Below are positions 9,192-20,149 of a stretch of 64,000 bases of DNA, in pieces; the stretch's first letter is position 1; every line of letters starts with the position of its first letter. The stretch lies in NCBI GenBank assembly GCA_030783905.1, contig JAQAHH010000006.1, positions 310,001-374,000 on the forward strand, written 5' to 3'. The notes under the pieces were generated by a model, which was not told the origin of the DNA, searched no databases, and was given only the letters and a program-made list of their open reading frames with translations. Both the position numbers and the translations under genes were made by a program. The DNA is from Bisgaard Taxon 45 (GTDB lineage Bacteria > Pseudomonadota > Gammaproteobacteria > Enterobacterales > Pasteurellaceae).

Positions 9192-10454
9192 TTATGAACG
9201 TTTCATCATTTCAAAAAACTCATCATTGGTTTTGGCCACCATGAGTTTATCAATAAGGAACTCCATCGCTTCCACTTCACCCATTGGATGTAGGATTTTA
9301 CGCAGAATCCACATTTTTTGTAATTCATCTGGGCTGGTAAGTAAATCTTCTTTACGTGTACCTGAACGGTTGAAGTCAATGGCTGGGAAAACACGTTTTT
9401 CAGCAATTTTACGTGAAAGGTGTAATTCCATATTACCGGTTCCTTTAAATTCTTCAAAGATCACTTCATCCATTTTTGACCCAGTGTCCACGAGTGCTGT
9501 CGCAATAATGGTTAAACTCCCACCTTCTTCCACATTACGTGCCGCACCGAAGAAACGTTTTGGACGGTGTAACGCATTCGCATCCACACCACCAGAAAGA
9601 ATTTTGCCTGATGCCGGGGTGACGGTGTTATAAGCACGGGCTAAACGGGTAATTGAGTCGAGTAAAATGACCACATCTTTTTTATGTTCCACAGAACGCT
9701 TGGCTTTCTCAATCACCATCTCTGCGACTTGAACGTGACGTGTAGCAGGTTCATCAAAGGTCGAGGCAATCACTTCGCCTTTTACTGAACGTTGCATTTC
9801 GGTCACTTCTTCTGGGCGCTCGTCAATTAATAACACGATCAATTCACATTCAGGGTAATTATAGGTAATACTTTGCGCGATGTTTTGTAACAACATGGTT
9901 TTACCGGCTTTGGGTGGGGCGACAATCAAACCACGCTGACCTTTACCAATTGGTGAGGCTAAATCTAAAATACGGGCGGTTAAATCTTCCGTTGAGCCGT
10001 TACCACGCTCCATTCTTAGACGAGAGTTGGCATGTAATGGGGTTAAGTTTTCGAATAAAATCTTGCTACGAGACACTTCAGGTCGGTCGTCATTGACTTG
10101 ATCGACTTTTAATAATGCAAAATAACGCTCACCTTCTTTTGGTGGACGAATTTTACCTTCAATTTTATCACCTGTTTGTAAGTTGAAACGACGGATTTGA
10201 CTTGGTGAAACATAGATATCATCAGGGCCGGCAAGGTAGGAACTATCAGCGGAGCGTAAGAAACCGAAACCATCGGGTAGAATTTCTAACACCCCCCCAC
10301 CAAAGATATCTTCTCCACTTTTTGCATGTTGTTTTAAGATTGCGAAGACAATGTCTTGTTTGCGTAGGCGAGCTAGGTTTTCTAAGCCCATTTGACCTTC
10401 ACCGAGTTCCACTAATTCAGAAACGGGTCTATTTTTAAGTTCTGTAAGATGCAT
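9192..10454 (-). CDS. rho: Transcription termination factor Rho
   Basis: The 420-residue product starts [19 protein letters not shown], like E. coli Rho (419). The N-terminal RNA-binding domain contains [15 protein letters not shown] (about 54-68). The ATPase domain has Walker A at 179-186 (APPKAGKT), Walker B in [12 protein letters not shown] and the Q/R-loop block [13 protein letters not shown]. The hexameric helicase ends transcripts at C-rich sites. The divergent neighbour rhlB encodes an RNA helicase. A hairpin in its leader (10532-10564) may relate to autoregulation. Confidence 0.97.
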   Translation of the reverse strand: MHLTELKNRPVSELVELGEGQMGLENLARLRKQDIVFAILKQHAKSGEDIFGGGVLEILPDGFGFLRSADSSYLAGPDDIYVSPSQIRRFNLQTGDKIEGKIRPPKEGERYFALLKVDQVNDDRPEVSRSKILFENLTPLHANSRLRMERGNGSTEDLTARILDLASPIGKGQRGLIVAPPKAGKTMLLQNIAQSITYNYPECELIVLLIDERPEEVTEMQRSVKGEVIASTFDEPATRHVQVAEMVIEKAKRSVEHKKDVVILLDSITRLARAYNTVTPASGKILSGGVDANALHRPKRFFGAARNVEEGGSLTIIATALVDTGSKMDEVIFEEFKGTGNMELHLSRKIAEKRVFPAIDFNRSGTRKEDLLTSPDELQKMWILRKILHPMGEVEAMEFLIDKLMVAKTNDEFFEMMKRS

Positions 10455-10531
10455 AATATTTGAGGGTTGTTATTGAGTTGAGTATTAAGAATAAAGGATG
10501 AATATATGATTTTTTGAATGTGCGTAAATTA

Positions 10532-10564
10532 GCACTAAAACCTATGAGTGTCTAGTTTTAGTGC
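10532..10564. promoter_or_regulatory. Inverted repeat in the rho 5' leader
   Basis: GCACTAAAAC (10532-10541) and GTTTTAGTGC (10555-10564) form a perfect 10-bp stem with a 13-base loop, about 80 bases upstream of the rho start on the minus transcript. Rho is autoregulated in E. coli through its leader; a role for this hairpin is inference. Confidence 0.45.
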
Positions 10565-10588
10565 AGTATTTTTACTAAAAAAGTGAAA

Positions 10589-10597
10589 AAGTGCGGT
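10589..10597 (+). repeat. DNA uptake signal
   Basis: Exact AAGTGCGGT in the rho-rhlB gap, followed by a T-rich stretch as in the extended Haemophilus-type signal. Confidence 0.85.
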
Positions 10598-10666
10598 CAT
10601 TTTTTGGGGATTTTATTACTTCGTGCTATTCTTACAGCAATTTTTTCTCACTGATTTAGTCTTTTT

Positions 10667-11938
10667 ATGCAAAATAATTATTTATCGCAACTTCGTTTTT
10701 CTGATTTACCGTTGCACCATAAGGTGCTTGCAGCGTTACAAGAAAAGGGGTTTGATTACTGTACCCCGATTCAAGCGCTTTCTCTGCCAATTAGCTTAGC
10801 GGGGAAAGACGTCGCTGGCCAAGCCCAAACTGGAACCGGGAAAACGATGGCATTTTTAACCGCGACCTTTCACCATTTATTAACCCAACAACGTGATCAG
10901 CGTATTTCTCAACCACGCGCACTCATTCTGGCACCGACCCGCGAACTAGCGGTTCAAATCAATAATGATGCTGAATTATTAGCCAAAGCTACCGGATTAA
11001 AAACCGGGCTAGCCTATGGGGGCGATGGTTATGAGAAACAACTTAAAGCCATTGAACAAGGGGTGGATATTTTAATTGGCACCACTGGCCGTGTGATTGA
11101 CTATGTCAAACAGGGCATCGTGCGTTTGGACAAGATTCAAGTGGTGGTGTTAGATGAAGCGGATCGGATGTTTGATCTTGGTTTTATTAAAGATATTCGC
11201 TATTTATTACGTAAATGTCCTGCACCACAACAGCGTTTGACCATGCTGTTTTCTGCGACCTTATCCTACAAAGTGCGCGAATTGGCTTTTGAGGATATGA
11301 ATGAACCAGAGTATGTCGAAATTGAGCCTCGACAAAAAACAGGGCATCGGATTAAAGAAGAACTTTTTTATCCGTCTAACCAAGATAAAATGGCATTATT
11401 GCTCACCTTACTTGAAGAAGAATGGCCTGACCGTTGTATTATTTTTGCTAACACGAAACATCGTTGTGAAGACATTTGGGGGTATTTGGCCGCAGATGGT
11501 CACCGTGTTGGTCTCCTTACCGGTGATGTGGCACAGAAAAAACGCCTTTCCTTGTTAAAACAATTTACAGATGGTGCATTAGACATCTTAGTGGCAACCG
11601 ATGTGGCGGCTCGTGGTTTGCATATTGCGGATGTATCCCATGTGTTTAATTACGATTTGCCAGATGACCGCGAAGACTATGTGCACCGTATTGGTCGTAC
11701 TGGGCGTGCGGGTGAAAGTGGGGTGTCGATTAGTTTCGCTTGTGAAGAATATGCGATGAATTTGCCAGCGATTGAGGAATATATTTCGCATAGTATTCCC
11801 GTTAGTCAATATGATGTAGCGGCGTTATTGACCTTGCCAAAACCGTATCGGATCAAGCGTGGTCACAGCAATGTGAAAAATAATACAAATTCAAACCGCA
11901 CTTTTCAAAAAAAGCGAAGTCTAAAACGAAACTTTTAA
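10667..11938 (+). CDS. rhlB: ATP-dependent RNA helicase RhlB
   Basis: The 423-residue DEAD-box helicase has the Q motif near [13 protein letters not shown], Walker A at 53-60 (AQTGTGKT), DEAD in [16 protein letters not shown], and [10 protein letters not shown] near the C-terminus. The start [20 protein letters not shown] and the length match E. coli RhlB (421), the degradosome helicase that unwinds mRNA for RNase E and PNPase. The C-terminal tail is basic and includes a reverse uptake signal (11895-11903) that encodes part of NRTFQKK. Confidence 0.94.
   Translation: MQNNYLSQLRFSDLPLHHKVLAALQEKGFDYCTPIQALSLPISLAGKDVAGQAQTGTGKTMAFLTATFHHLLTQQRDQRISQPRALILAPTRELAVQINNDAELLAKATGLKTGLAYGGDGYEKQLKAIEQGVDILIGTTGRVIDYVKQGIVRLDKIQVVVLDEADRMFDLGFIKDIRYLLRKCPAPQQRLTMLFSATLSYKVRELAFEDMNEPEYVEIEPRQKTGHRIKEELFYPSNQDKMALLLTLLEEEWPDRCIIFANTKHRCEDIWGYLAADGHRVGLLTGDVAQKKRLSLLKQFTDGALDILVATDVAARGLHIADVSHVFNYDLPDDREDYVHRIGRTGRAGESGVSISFACEEYAMNLPAIEEYISHSIPVSQYDVAALLTLPKPYRIKRGHSNVKNNTNSNRTFQKKRSLKRNF
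11895..11903 (-). repeat. Uptake signal inside the rhlB C-terminal codons
   Basis: Exact ACCGCACTT (reverse of AAGTGCGGT), translated as part of the basic RhlB tail. Confidence 0.85.
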
Positions 11939-11994
11939 GCGCATCGAAGTCGTGATAGAATTTGCGACTTTTTTATCATAAAGGACAGTTTATT

Positions 11995-12306
11995 TTGAAT
12001 ACGTTAGTCGATTTTATTATTGATAAATTAGACGATTTGAAAGCCTCGGATATTTTACGTTTAGACGTGCGTGGCAAATCGCCGATTACGGATGATATGG
12101 TCATTTGTACCGGAAACTCGAGTCGTCATGTCTCTTCGCTGGCACAAAATTTGATTACAGAATGTAAGCAAGCAGGATTTGAAACCTTTGGTGACGAAGG
12201 CCAAGAAACTGCAGATTGGATCGTTGTGGATCTCGGTCAGGCCATTGTGCATATTATGCAAGCAGACAGCCGTGAGATGTATCAGCTTGAGAAATTGTGG
12301 GGCTAG
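11995..12306 (+). CDS. rsfS: Ribosomal silencing factor RsfS (Iojap/YbeB)
   Basis: From TTG at 11995 the product has 103 residues ([20 protein letters not shown]), close to E. coli RsfS (105). The conserved blocks are [31 protein letters not shown] and [18 protein letters not shown]. RsfS binds L14 and blocks subunit joining when nutrients are low. The RBS AAGGACAG at 11981-11988 fits the TTG start; an upstream extension to 11962 would include the RBS itself. It is followed by rlmH after 3 bases. Confidence 0.92.
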   Translation: MNTLVDFIIDKLDDLKASDILRLDVRGKSPITDDMVICTGNSSRHVSSLAQNLITECKQAGFETFGDEGQETADWIVVDLGQAIVHIMQADSREMYQLEKLWG

Positions 12307-12309
12307 TTG

Positions 12310-12777
12310 GTGAAAATTCAACTGATTGCGGTAGGCACCAAAATGCCGAGTTGGGTCAGCACTGGCTTCGAAGAATATCAGCGCCGTTTTCCGAAAGATA
12401 TGCCGCTTGAATTAATTGAAATTCCGGCAGGAAAACGTGGTAAAAATGCGGATATTAAACGCATTTTAGAGCAAGAAGGCAAAGCGATGTTAGCCGCATG
12501 TGGGAAAAACCGTATCATCACCTTAGATATTCCGGGAAAACCTTGGACAACCGAACAATTGGCTGGACAGTTCGACGTGTGGAAAAATGATGGTCGCGAT
12601 CTCAGTTTACTGATCGGTGGACCAGAAGGGCTCTCGCCGGAATGTAAAGCGGCGGCAGAACAAAGTTGGTCATTATCGCCACTGACATTGCCTCACCCCC
12701 TTGTGCGTGTGGTGGTGGCTGAGAGCTTGTATCGTGCTTGGTCGGTGACCATGAATCATCCATATCATCGTGAATAA
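12310..12777 (+). CDS. rlmH: 23S rRNA pseudouridine-1915 N3-methyltransferase RlmH
   Basis: The product is 155 residues from GTG at 12310, starting [16 protein letters not shown], the same length as E. coli RlmH. The SPOUT methyltransferase signature is clear: [20 protein letters not shown], then [19 protein letters not shown], with the C-terminus NHPYHRE. It methylates pseudouridine 1915 in helix 69 of 70S ribosomes. A TTG one codon earlier is possible but not conserved. Confidence 0.95.
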   Translation: MKIQLIAVGTKMPSWVSTGFEEYQRRFPKDMPLELIEIPAGKRGKNADIKRILEQEGKAMLAACGKNRIITLDIPGKPWTTEQLAGQFDVWKNDGRDLSLLIGGPEGLSPECKAAAEQSWSLSPLTLPHPLVRVVVAESLYRAWSVTMNHPYHRE

Positions 12778-12789
12778 TGCATTGATTCA

Positions 12790-14724
12790 ATGAAAACCTT
12801 AAAAACCTTGTTAGTCAAACCTCAACAAGAATTGATTAGAGATAAAAAATCGGAGCGCAATTTATTTGCACGCCGCGCTTTAGTTTCATTCCTTTTTGTG
12901 TTGGTGTTGACGGCAATTTTGGTGACCAATTTATACCACTTACAAATCGTTAATTACGACAGTTATCAAACACGTTCCAATGGTAACCGGATTAAATTAT
13001 TGCCGCTTCCACCAACGCGTGGCCTTATTTATGATCGTTACGGCCAATTATTAGCAGAAAATTTAACCTTTTTTGGTCTGTATATTGTGCCCGAAAAAGT
13101 GGAAAATTTAGACCGCACTTTTGAGGAACTGAAAGCCATTGTTGGGCTGACGGAAGAGGATATTGATCGTTTTAAAAAAGAGCGCCGTCGTGCCTCGCGC
13201 TATACACCTATTTTACTGAAACCCCATTTAACAGAAGAGCAAATCGCGCGTTTTTCTGTCAACCAATATCGTTTTACCAGTCTAGAAGTGAAACCGTATT
13301 TTAAACGCCATTATTTGTACGGTGAACCGTTGACGCATATTTTAGGTTATGTCGCCAAAATTAATGATAAAGATGTCGAACGACTTAAAAAAGAAGGTAA
13401 GTTTACCAATTATGCTGGAACCCATGACATGGGTAAATTAGGGATTGAACGTTATTATGAAGCGCAGTTACATGGTAGTACGGGCTTTGAAGAAGTGGAA
13501 GTGAATAACCGAGGCAAAGTGATTCGTAAACTACGCGAACAGCCTGCGATTGCAGGAAAAAGTATTCATTTAACCATTGACTTGGCATTGCAACGTTATA
13601 TTACCGATTTGCTCAGTGGACAAAAAGGCGCAGTGGTAGTATTGGATCCGAAAGATAACAGTATTCTGGCCATGGTTTCCACGCCAAGTTACGATAACAA
13701 TTTATTTGTTGATGGGATTTCAAGCGCAGATTATAAGCGCTTATTAAATGATCCCAATCGTCCTTTATACAGCCGAGTGACACAAGGCGCTTATCCACCC
13801 GCTTCTACAGTTAAGCCTTTTATTGGGGTCGCCGCGTTACATGAAAATGTAATTACACAAAATATGACGATTTTTGATCCAGGCTATTGGGTACTACCGA
13901 ATACCACTAAGCGTTTTAGAGATTGGAAAAAAACAGGGCATGGGCAGACGGATTTGAATAAAGCGATTGTGGAATCCTCTGATACTTACTTTTATCAAAC
14001 CGCCTATAATATGGGCATTGATCGTTTATCCGATTGGATGAAACGCTTTGGTTTTGGTGTGCCAACGGGGATTGATATTCAAGAAGAAACCGCAGGCATT
14101 ATGCCAAGTCGTGAATGGAAACAAAAACGCCATAAACGCCCTTGGGTACAAGGCGATACCATTTCTGTGGGAATTGGGCAAGGCTATTGGATTGCGACGC
14201 CATTACAGGTCGCTAAAGCCACGAGTGTTTTAATTAACGAAGGCAAAGTGCATACCCCGCATTTAATGAAGAGTGTGGAAGGGAGTACAGTAGAACCTTA
14301 TCAAGATCCACTGTTATATGAAGATATTAGTGAGCCTAAAAAAGCCTACTGGGATGCGGCGAAGCGCGGTATGTATAATGTGGTGAATGCGCCAAATGGC
14401 ACGGGGCGTAAAGCTTTTTTGGGCAGTAGCTATCGTGTGGCGGGGAAATCGGGGACGGCACAAGTGTTTAGTTTGAAAGAAAATCAGACTTATGATGCGA
14501 GTGGATTGAAAAAAGAATTACATGACCATGCTTGGTTTACGGCCTATGCGCCTTACGATGATCCCAAAATGGTGGTGTCGATTATTTTAGAAAATGCCGG
14601 TGGCGGATCCAGTGTGGCAGCACCAATAGTGCGTCAAATTATGGATTATTATTTAACGCAGAGATTGCCTGAAGTACAGCGTTTATCCCCCGCTGAATCA
14701 TTAGCCACGGAGGACACAGAATAA
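12790..14724 (+). CDS. mrdA: Penicillin-binding protein 2 (peptidoglycan transpeptidase)
   Basis: The 644-residue class B PBP has one membrane segment at about 28-50, an N-terminal pedestal with [18 protein letters not shown], and the transpeptidase motifs STVK (339-342), SSD (396-398) and KSGT (553-556). It crosslinks peptidoglycan during elongation together with RodA and MreBCD, whose genes lie next to it and at 37-40 kb. Length compares with 633 in E. coli. A reverse uptake signal at 13112-13120 encodes DRTF. The stop overlaps the rodA start. Confidence 0.96.
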   Translation: MKTLKTLLVKPQQELIRDKKSERNLFARRALVSFLFVLVLTAILVTNLYHLQIVNYDSYQTRSNGNRIKLLPLPPTRGLIYDRYGQLLAENLTFFGLYIVPEKVENLDRTFEELKAIVGLTEEDIDRFKKERRRASRYTPILLKPHLTEEQIARFSVNQYRFTSLEVKPYFKRHYLYGEPLTHILGYVAKINDKDVERLKKEGKFTNYAGTHDMGKLGIERYYEAQLHGSTGFEEVEVNNRGKVIRKLREQPAIAGKSIHLTIDLALQRYITDLLSGQKGAVVVLDPKDNSILAMVSTPSYDNNLFVDGISSADYKRLLNDPNRPLYSRVTQGAYPPASTVKPFIGVAALHENVITQNMTIFDPGYWVLPNTTKRFRDWKKTGHGQTDLNKAIVESSDTYFYQTAYNMGIDRLSDWMKRFGFGVPTGIDIQEETAGIMPSREWKQKRHKRPWVQGDTISVGIGQGYWIATPLQVAKATSVLINEGKVHTPHLMKSVEGSTVEPYQDPLLYEDISEPKKAYWDAAKRGMYNVVNAPNGTGRKAFLGSSYRVAGKSGTAQVFSLKENQTYDASGLKKELHDHAWFTAYAPYDDPKMVVSIILENAGGGSSVAAPIVRQIMDYYLTQRLPEVQRLSPAESLATEDTE

Positions 14725-15839
14725 TGCACAAAAAAAATATTTGGTTGTCTTTGTGGCGTAAATTACATATTGATTTATGGCTGTTGATCGGGCTGATTGT
14801 GATTTCAGGCTACGGCTTACTGGTTTTATATAGTGCTTCTGGTGGTAACGAAGCGATGTTTCGCAGCCGATTGATCCAAGTTGCGCTCGGCTTTACGGTC
14901 ATGTTCGTGATGGCACAATTCCCACCGAAATTTTATCAGCGTATTGCACCGTTACTCTTTGGGGTCGGGATTGTCTTGTTGATTTTGGTGGACGTGATTG
15001 GGACGACAAGTAAAGGGGCACAACGTTGGTTAGATCTAGGCTTATTTCGTTTTCAGCCTTCAGAAATTGTGAAACTGGCTGTGCCATTGATGGTGGCGGT
15101 TTATCTTGGAAAAAGACCTTTACCGCCTAAATTAAGTCATACTTTTATTGCCCTTATTTTAATTCTGGTACCGACCTTGTTAGTGGCCATTCAGCCCGAT
15201 TTAGGGACGGCTATTTTAGTGAGTGCATCGGGGTTATTTGTGGTATTTCTGGCAGGAATGAGCTGGTGGTTGATTCTGATTGCGGTTGTCGGGGTGGCTT
15301 GCTTTATTCCTATTATGTGGTTTTATTTAATGCATGATTATCAGCGGACACGTGTCTTAACGCTCTTCGATCCTGAAAAAGATCCCCTCGGTGCAGGCTT
15401 TCATATTTTGCAATCTAAGATTGCCATTGGCTCGGGTGGCTTAAGTGGTAAAGGGTGGATGGAAGGAACCCAGTCGCAATTGGAATTCTTACCTGAACCG
15501 CATACGGATTTTATTTTTGCCGTATTGAGTGAAGAATATGGCATGATCGGTTTTCTGATCTTAATGACCATTTACTTATTTATTGTGGGGCGTGGGTTAA
15601 TGATTGGTGTTAACGCACAAACTGCCTTTGGGCGAATTTTAGTGGGCGCAATTACGCTGATTTTCTTTGTTTATGTATTCGTAAACATTGGTATGGTCAG
15701 TGGGATTTTGCCTGTGGTAGGGGTACCTTTGCCCTTAGTGAGTTATGGTGGCACATCATTTGTCACGTTAATGGCGGGATTTGGGCTGATTATGTCCATT
15801 CATACCCACAAAGAACATTTTTTAAAGGGAACTAATTAA
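14724..15839 (+). CDS. mrdB: Peptidoglycan glycosyltransferase RodA (SEDS family)
   Basis: This 371-residue polytopic protein has about 10 membrane segments and the SEDS blocks [51 protein letters not shown] and [11 protein letters not shown]. The aspartate in QPDLGT corresponds to the SEDS catalytic region. RodA polymerises glycan strands for cylinder growth with PBP2. Its ATG overlaps the mrdA TAA (TAATG), suggesting translational coupling. Confidence 0.96.
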   Translation: MHKKNIWLSLWRKLHIDLWLLIGLIVISGYGLLVLYSASGGNEAMFRSRLIQVALGFTVMFVMAQFPPKFYQRIAPLLFGVGIVLLILVDVIGTTSKGAQRWLDLGLFRFQPSEIVKLAVPLMVAVYLGKRPLPPKLSHTFIALILILVPTLLVAIQPDLGTAILVSASGLFVVFLAGMSWWLILIAVVGVACFIPIMWFYLMHDYQRTRVLTLFDPEKDPLGAGFHILQSKIAIGSGGLSGKGWMEGTQSQLEFLPEPHTDFIFAVLSEEYGMIGFLILMTIYLFIVGRGLMIGVNAQTAFGRILVGAITLIFFVYVFVNIGMVSGILPVVGVPLPLVSYGGTSFVTLMAGFGLIMSIHTHKEHFLKGTN

Positions 15840-15885
15840 ACGATTTATTATCTTAGATAGTGATTCTTAATAATTGAACTGAACG

Positions 15886-16773
15886 ATGATGAAACAAAAA
15901 ATTTTTCAAATCTTGGCCGCACTTTGTTGCACAGTGTATGCCATGAGTGCTCAAGCACTCGACACCAAGAGGCATTATGGTTTATCTGGACCAAAGCTGA
16001 CTTATCAAACACCCATTGTCCAATCGCATCATTATACTGTGAAAGGCGTAGGCTATCGTACCCAAACGTCGAAAGAAGCGGGTGGCTATGCTAGAGAAGG
16101 CGTTGCTAGCCTTTATCATAAAAAATTTAATGGACGTAAAACCGCGAGCGGTCAAATTTATAATGAAAATTTATATACTGCAGCACATAAAACCTTGCCT
16201 CTAAATAGCTATGTTTTAGTCACTAATTTACGCAACCAGCGTAAAGTGATCGTGCGTATTAATGATCGTGGACCTTTTGTGAAAGGTCGGATTATTGATT
16301 TATCGCGCGCGGCTGCCAGAGAGATTGGCATGATTGGCAGTGGGGTTGGCAATGTGCGGGTGGAAATGTTGCAGCTTGATACGCAAGGACGTATTTCAGG
16401 GCCAGCCACGACCACACTTGCCAAACTGGCGAAAAATCAAGAAGCAAGCAATAAGTTATTGTCAGCAGAGGAACCCGTTGAATTAACGCAACAGCGTGAA
16501 CAAAAAGCGACAAAAACACAGAGAGTTAAGTCCGAAAAATATACAACGCTGTATAAAATCCGTATACTTAATTTCGACTCGAAAAAACAAGCAGAAACAT
16601 TAACGAGTCAATTAGGACGTGACGACGTTCGCGCAGATATCACAGTAAATCAGGATAAATTTGATATTTACTTTGGTCCGTTTAGCGATAAAGCTCAAGT
16701 CAATGAAGTCAAAGCGCAATTAAGAAGCTTGAATTATTCGAAGCCATTAATTGTGTATACCTTTGATGATTAA
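15886..16773 (+). CDS. rlpA: RlpA-like septal ring lytic transglycosylase
   Basis: The 295-residue product has a signal peptide (KIFQILAALCCTVYAMSAQA), a double-psi beta-barrel RlpA domain at about 70-165 (GVASLYHKKFNGRKTASGQIY, NDRGPFVKGRIIDLS) and a C-terminal SPOR domain at about 220-295 that should bind denuded septal glycan. RlpA cleaves naked glycan strands in some bacteria. Unlike E. coli RlpA, no clear lipobox is seen: the cysteines at 13-14 sit inside the hydrophobic core, so a soluble periplasmic form is likely. A second ATG one codon later is equally possible. Confidence 0.9.
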   Translation: MMKQKIFQILAALCCTVYAMSAQALDTKRHYGLSGPKLTYQTPIVQSHHYTVKGVGYRTQTSKEAGGYAREGVASLYHKKFNGRKTASGQIYNENLYTAAHKTLPLNSYVLVTNLRNQRKVIVRINDRGPFVKGRIIDLSRAAAREIGMIGSGVGNVRVEMLQLDTQGRISGPATTTLAKLAKNQEASNKLLSAEEPVELTQQREQKATKTQRVKSEKYTTLYKIRILNFDSKKQAETLTSQLGRDDVRADITVNQDKFDIYFGPFSDKAQVNEVKAQLRSLNYSKPLIVYTFDD

Positions 16774-16784
16774 CCTCATTTAAG

Positions 16785-17984
16785 ATGGATACGCAGAGTA
16801 TGTTTAAAAAAGTTGTAACGAAAAGTAAAATCGCGCTGGTAGCGGGCTTATTTATTGCCCCAAGTCTGTTGGCACAAGATATTGATTATGGGATTGTTGC
16901 GCCACAGTTGAATGCACAAACCTTTATTCTAATGGATTATAATTCTGGCGCGGTCATTGCTGCACTGAATCCAGATCAACGCCAATACCCTGCCTCACTG
17001 ACAAAAATGATGACCAGTTATGTTGTCGGTGATGCCTTAAAACAAGGTAAAGTGAATAATACAGATAGGGTGACGATTGGTGAAAGTGCATGGGGGAAAA
17101 ATTTTCCCGGCTCGTCAAAAATGTTCTTAAATTTAAATCAAAATGTCTCTGTGTCTGATTTAAATCGCGGAGTGATTATTGTGTCAGGCAATGATGCTTC
17201 TGTGGCGATTGCCGAACATGTTGCGGGTTCTGTGCCGGCTTTTGTGGATGCTATGAATAAATATGCGCAACAATTCGGGCTAAAAAATACGCATTTTACC
17301 ACGGTACATGGCTTAGATGAGGAGAATCAATATTCCTCTGCACGGGATATGGCGATCATCGGTGCGCATTTAATTCGTGATTTACCAGAAGAATATAAAA
17401 TCTACGCGGAAAAAGAGTTTACCTTTAATAAGATCAAGCAAAACAACCGTAATGGCTTATTGTGGGATAAAAGTATCCAAGTGGATGGCATTAAAACCGG
17501 ACATACGGATAAAGCAGGTTATAATTTGGTGGCTTCAGCGACCAATTTGAACGGTATGCGTTTGATTTCTGTTGTGATGGGCGTGCCAACGATTAAAGGA
17601 CGTGAGGCCGAAAGTAAAAAGTTACTACAGTGGGGATTTGCGAACTTTGAGACGTTTAAAACACTCGAAGCCGGTAAAGCGATTTCGGAACAATCCGTTT
17701 ATTATGGCAACCTGGGCAAAGTGTCTTTGGGGGTATTACAAGATGGGTTTATTACGATCCCGAAAGGGAAACAAACGGATTTAAAAGCCCGTTATGAACT
17801 GAATAAAAAATACTTGCAGGCACCGTTAGCGAAAGGCGAAGTGGTTGGGCAAGTTGTTTATCAATTAGAAGGGAAAGATATCGCCAAAATTGATTTGCAA
17901 GTGATGCAAGAAGTGCAAGAGGGCGGTATTTTTGGTAATGCATGGGATTGGTTAGTGCTGACGGTAAAAAGTTTGTTTGATTAA
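16785..17984 (+). CDS. dacA: D-alanyl-D-alanine carboxypeptidase (PBP5/6 family)
   Basis: The 399-residue product has a signal peptide ending near SLLAQ, and the motifs SLTK (71-74), SGN (134-136) and KTG (237-239). The C-terminal domain ends in an amphipathic segment, GNAWDWLVLTVKSLF, typical of PBP5 membrane attachment. It trims the terminal D-Ala of pentapeptides. An alternative Met at 16800 (MFKKVVTKSK) would give 394 residues; neither start has a strong RBS. Confidence 0.94.
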   Translation: MDTQSMFKKVVTKSKIALVAGLFIAPSLLAQDIDYGIVAPQLNAQTFILMDYNSGAVIAALNPDQRQYPASLTKMMTSYVVGDALKQGKVNNTDRVTIGESAWGKNFPGSSKMFLNLNQNVSVSDLNRGVIIVSGNDASVAIAEHVAGSVPAFVDAMNKYAQQFGLKNTHFTTVHGLDEENQYSSARDMAIIGAHLIRDLPEEYKIYAEKEFTFNKIKQNNRNGLLWDKSIQVDGIKTGHTDKAGYNLVASATNLNGMRLISVVMGVPTIKGREAESKKLLQWGFANFETFKTLEAGKAISEQSVYYGNLGKVSLGVLQDGFITIPKGKQTDLKARYELNKKYLQAPLAKGEVVGQVVYQLEGKDIAKIDLQVMQEVQEGGIFGNAWDWLVLTVKSLFD

Positions 17985-18029
17985 GCAGAAAGTGACCCCA
18001 TATTAACCGCTAAGAAAAGGTAATTTGAT

Positions 18030-18058
18030 AACCGCACTTTTTCATTAAAAGTGCGGTT
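18030..18058. repeat. Inverted uptake-signal pair between dacA and ybeD
   Basis: AACCGCACTTTT and AAAAGTGCGGTT form a perfect 12-bp stem with a 5-base loop. There is no T-run on the plus side, so it may slow rather than end transcription into ybeD. Confidence 0.85.
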
Positions 18059-18087
18059 CATCTTTGATAAAGACGTAGGATGTAACA

Positions 18088-18384
18088 ATGACAGAAAAAA
18101 TGATAAAGCTAAATGAAATGCCACAAGCCAAGTTAAAAGACTTACTTGAGTTTCCGTGTCCCTTTACTTTTAAGGTGGTCGGGACGAACCGTGCGGATTT
18201 GATTGATGATGTCGTCGTTGTCGTACAGAAACATGCGAAAGGGGATTACAATCCGCGTCAGCAATTAAGCAGTAAAGGCACATACAATTCGGTGTCGATT
18301 GATATCATTGCAGAGCACATTGAACAAGTTGAAGTGCTTTATGTTGAATTAGCCAAAATTGATGGCGTAAGAATGGTGCTATAA
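18088..18384 (+). CDS. ybeD: DUF493 family protein YbeD
   Basis: The 98-residue product matches Ybe[40 protein letters not shown], and [21 protein letters not shown] at the end. It is a small ACT-like fold protein of unproven function, usually encoded between dacA and lipB, as here. The length is slightly above E. coli (87) because of an N-terminal extension, [10 protein letters not shown]. Confidence 0.93.
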   Translation: MTEKMIKLNEMPQAKLKDLLEFPCPFTFKVVGTNRADLIDDVVVVVQKHAKGDYNPRQQLSSKGTYNSVSIDIIAEHIEQVEVLYVELAKIDGVRMVL

Positions 18385-18390
18385 CGAAAC

Positions 18391-19047
18391 ATGCCTCATC
18401 TATCCCCCCTACTTGTTCGCCAACTGGGCGTGCAAGATTACCAAACCGTTTGGCAACAAATGCAAACCTTTACCGATCAACGTGATGCAGATACACAAGA
18501 TGAGCTCTGGCTTGTTCAACACCCTGCGGTATTTACCCAAGGACAAGCAGGCAAAGCAGAGCATTTATTGCAACAAACCAGTATTCCCGTGCTGCAATCT
18601 GATCGTGGCGGGCAAATCACTTACCATGGTTTAGGGCAGCAAGTGATGTATGTGTTGATTGATATTAAACGGCAAAAAACCTTAGGCAAGGCGTTAAATG
18701 TACGCCAATTAGTGACCGCACTTGAACAGGCTGTGGTGAAGACCTTAGCAGATTATAACATTCACGCTTACCCTAAAGCAGATGCCCCCGGTGTGTACAT
18801 TGATGAGAAGAAAATTTGTTCTTTAGGACTACGCATTCGTAAAGGTTGTTCTTTTCATGGACTGGCATTGAATATTAATATGGATTTATCACCATTCCAG
18901 TTTATTAATCCTTGTGGCTATGCGGGATTAGAAATGTGCCAGTTAGCGGATTTCATTGATCCTCAACAAGCGACCTGTGAAAAGGTGGCACCAAAATTAG
19001 TTGCACACTTCGCCCAATTATTAGGATATAATGCAACAAATTTTTAA
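18391..19047 (+). CDS. lipB: Octanoyl-ACP:protein N-octanoyltransferase
   Basis: This 218-residue LipB has the catalytic Lys141 ([12 protein letters not shown]) and Cys175 ([13 protein letters not shown]), plus [13 protein letters not shown]. It transfers octanoate from ACP to lipoyl domains; LipA then inserts sulfur. It starts 6 bases after ybeD. A reverse uptake signal at 18715-18723 encodes TAL. Confidence 0.96.
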   Translation: MPHLSPLLVRQLGVQDYQTVWQQMQTFTDQRDADTQDELWLVQHPAVFTQGQAGKAEHLLQQTSIPVLQSDRGGQITYHGLGQQVMYVLIDIKRQKTLGKALNVRQLVTALEQAVVKTLADYNIHAYPKADAPGVYIDEKKICSLGLRIRKGCSFHGLALNINMDLSPFQFINPCGYAGLEMCQLADFIDPQQATCEKVAPKLVAHFAQLLGYNATNF

Positions 19048-19072
19048 CATTTCTGAAAGTTGTTGAAAACCG

Positions 19073-19081
19073 ACCGCACTT
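19073..19081 (-). repeat. DNA uptake signal between lipB and lipA
   Basis: Exact ACCGCACTT within the 64-base lipB-lipA gap. Confidence 0.85.
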
Positions 19082-19111
19082 TCGAACGTCATTAGAAGTT
19101 AAGGAACCAAG

Positions 19112-20074
19112 ATGGGTACACCTTTTAAAATGGAACGTGGTGTCAAATACCGTGATGCTGCTAAAACGTCCATCATCCCTGTAAAAAATATCGATCCTAA
19201 TCAGGAATTGTTAAAAAAGCCTGAATGGATGAAAATTAAGCTCCCCGCCAATTCTGCCAAAATTGATAGTATTAAAAATGGTATGCGTCGTCATGGTCTG
19301 CACTCAGTATGTGAAGAAGCATCATGCCCAAATTTACACGAATGTTTTAACCACGGAACGGCAACCTTTATGATTTTGGGTGCGATCTGTACCCGTCGCT
19401 GCCCTTTCTGTGATGTGGCACATGGTAAACCGCTACCGCCCGATCCTGAGGAACCACGTAAGTTAGCCGAAACCATTCAAGATATGAAATTACGTTATGT
19501 GGTGATTACCTCCGTGGATCGTGATGATTTGCCGGATCGTGGTGCCGGGCATTTTGCCGAATGTGTGAAAGAAATCCGTAAATTGAATCCTGCCATTAAA
19601 ATTGAAATTTTGGTGCCGGATTTCCGTGGACGGATTGAACAAGCCTTGGAAAAATTAAAAGACAATCCACCAGACGTATTCAATCACAATTTAGAGAATG
19701 TCCCACGTTTATATCGTGAAATTCGTCCTGGTGCGGATTATCAATGGTCGTTGAAATTGCTTAAAGCGTTTAAAGCGATGTTTCCCCATATTCCGACTAA
19801 GTCCGGCTTAATGGTGGGATTAGGTGAAACCAATGAAGAGATTTTACAAGTGATGCAAGATCTGCGTGAGCATGGTGTGACCATGTTAACTTTGGGGCAA
19901 TATTTACAACCAAGTCGTCATCATTTACCTGTCGCACGTTATGTGCCACCGACTGAATTTGATGCGTTCCGTGATAAAGCACAAGCCATGGGTTTTGAAC
20001 ACGCTGCTTGCGGTCCGTTTGTGCGTTCTTCTTATCATGCAGATCTACAAGCCAAAGGCGAAATTGTGAAATAA
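19112..20074 (+). CDS. lipA: Lipoyl synthase (radical SAM)
   Basis: The 320-residue product has both LipA cluster motifs: auxiliary C67-x4-C72-x5-C78 and radical-SAM C93-x3-C97-x2-C100 (CTRRCPFC). The C-terminus carries FVRSSYHA, whose serine ligates the auxiliary cluster. It inserts two sulfurs into octanoylated E2 and GcvH proteins. RBS AAGGAACC before ATG. lipB-lipA is a conserved pair. Confidence 0.97.
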   Translation: MGTPFKMERGVKYRDAAKTSIIPVKNIDPNQELLKKPEWMKIKLPANSAKIDSIKNGMRRHGLHSVCEEASCPNLHECFNHGTATFMILGAICTRRCPFCDVAHGKPLPPDPEEPRKLAETIQDMKLRYVVITSVDRDDLPDRGAGHFAECVKEIRKLNPAIKIEILVPDFRGRIEQALEKLKDNPPDVFNHNLENVPRLYREIRPGADYQWSLKLLKAFKAMFPHIPTKSGLMVGLGETNEEILQVMQDLREHGVTMLTLGQYLQPSRHHLPVARYVPPTEFDAFRDKAQAMGFEHAACGPFVRSSYHADLQAKGEIVK

Positions 20075-20093
20075 TTTTGGGCTTAACTGTGAA

Positions 20094-20130
20094 AAAATGG
20101 AAAGTGATGATTCATTGCTTTCCATTTTTA
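20094..20130 (+). terminator. Terminator after lipA
   Basis: AAATGGAAAG and CTTTCCATTT flank a short loop and are followed by TTTATTG. Confidence 0.7.
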
Positions 20131-20149
20131 TTGCGCGTTAGCGTGTTGT

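Noticed and set aside
9226-9633. A 135-codon plus-strand frame opposite rho
   Set aside because: It is the complement of conserved Rho coding sequence.
11962-11994. N-terminal extension of rsfS
   Set aside because: The RBS AAGGACAG lies inside it and the TTG at 11995 matches the family start.
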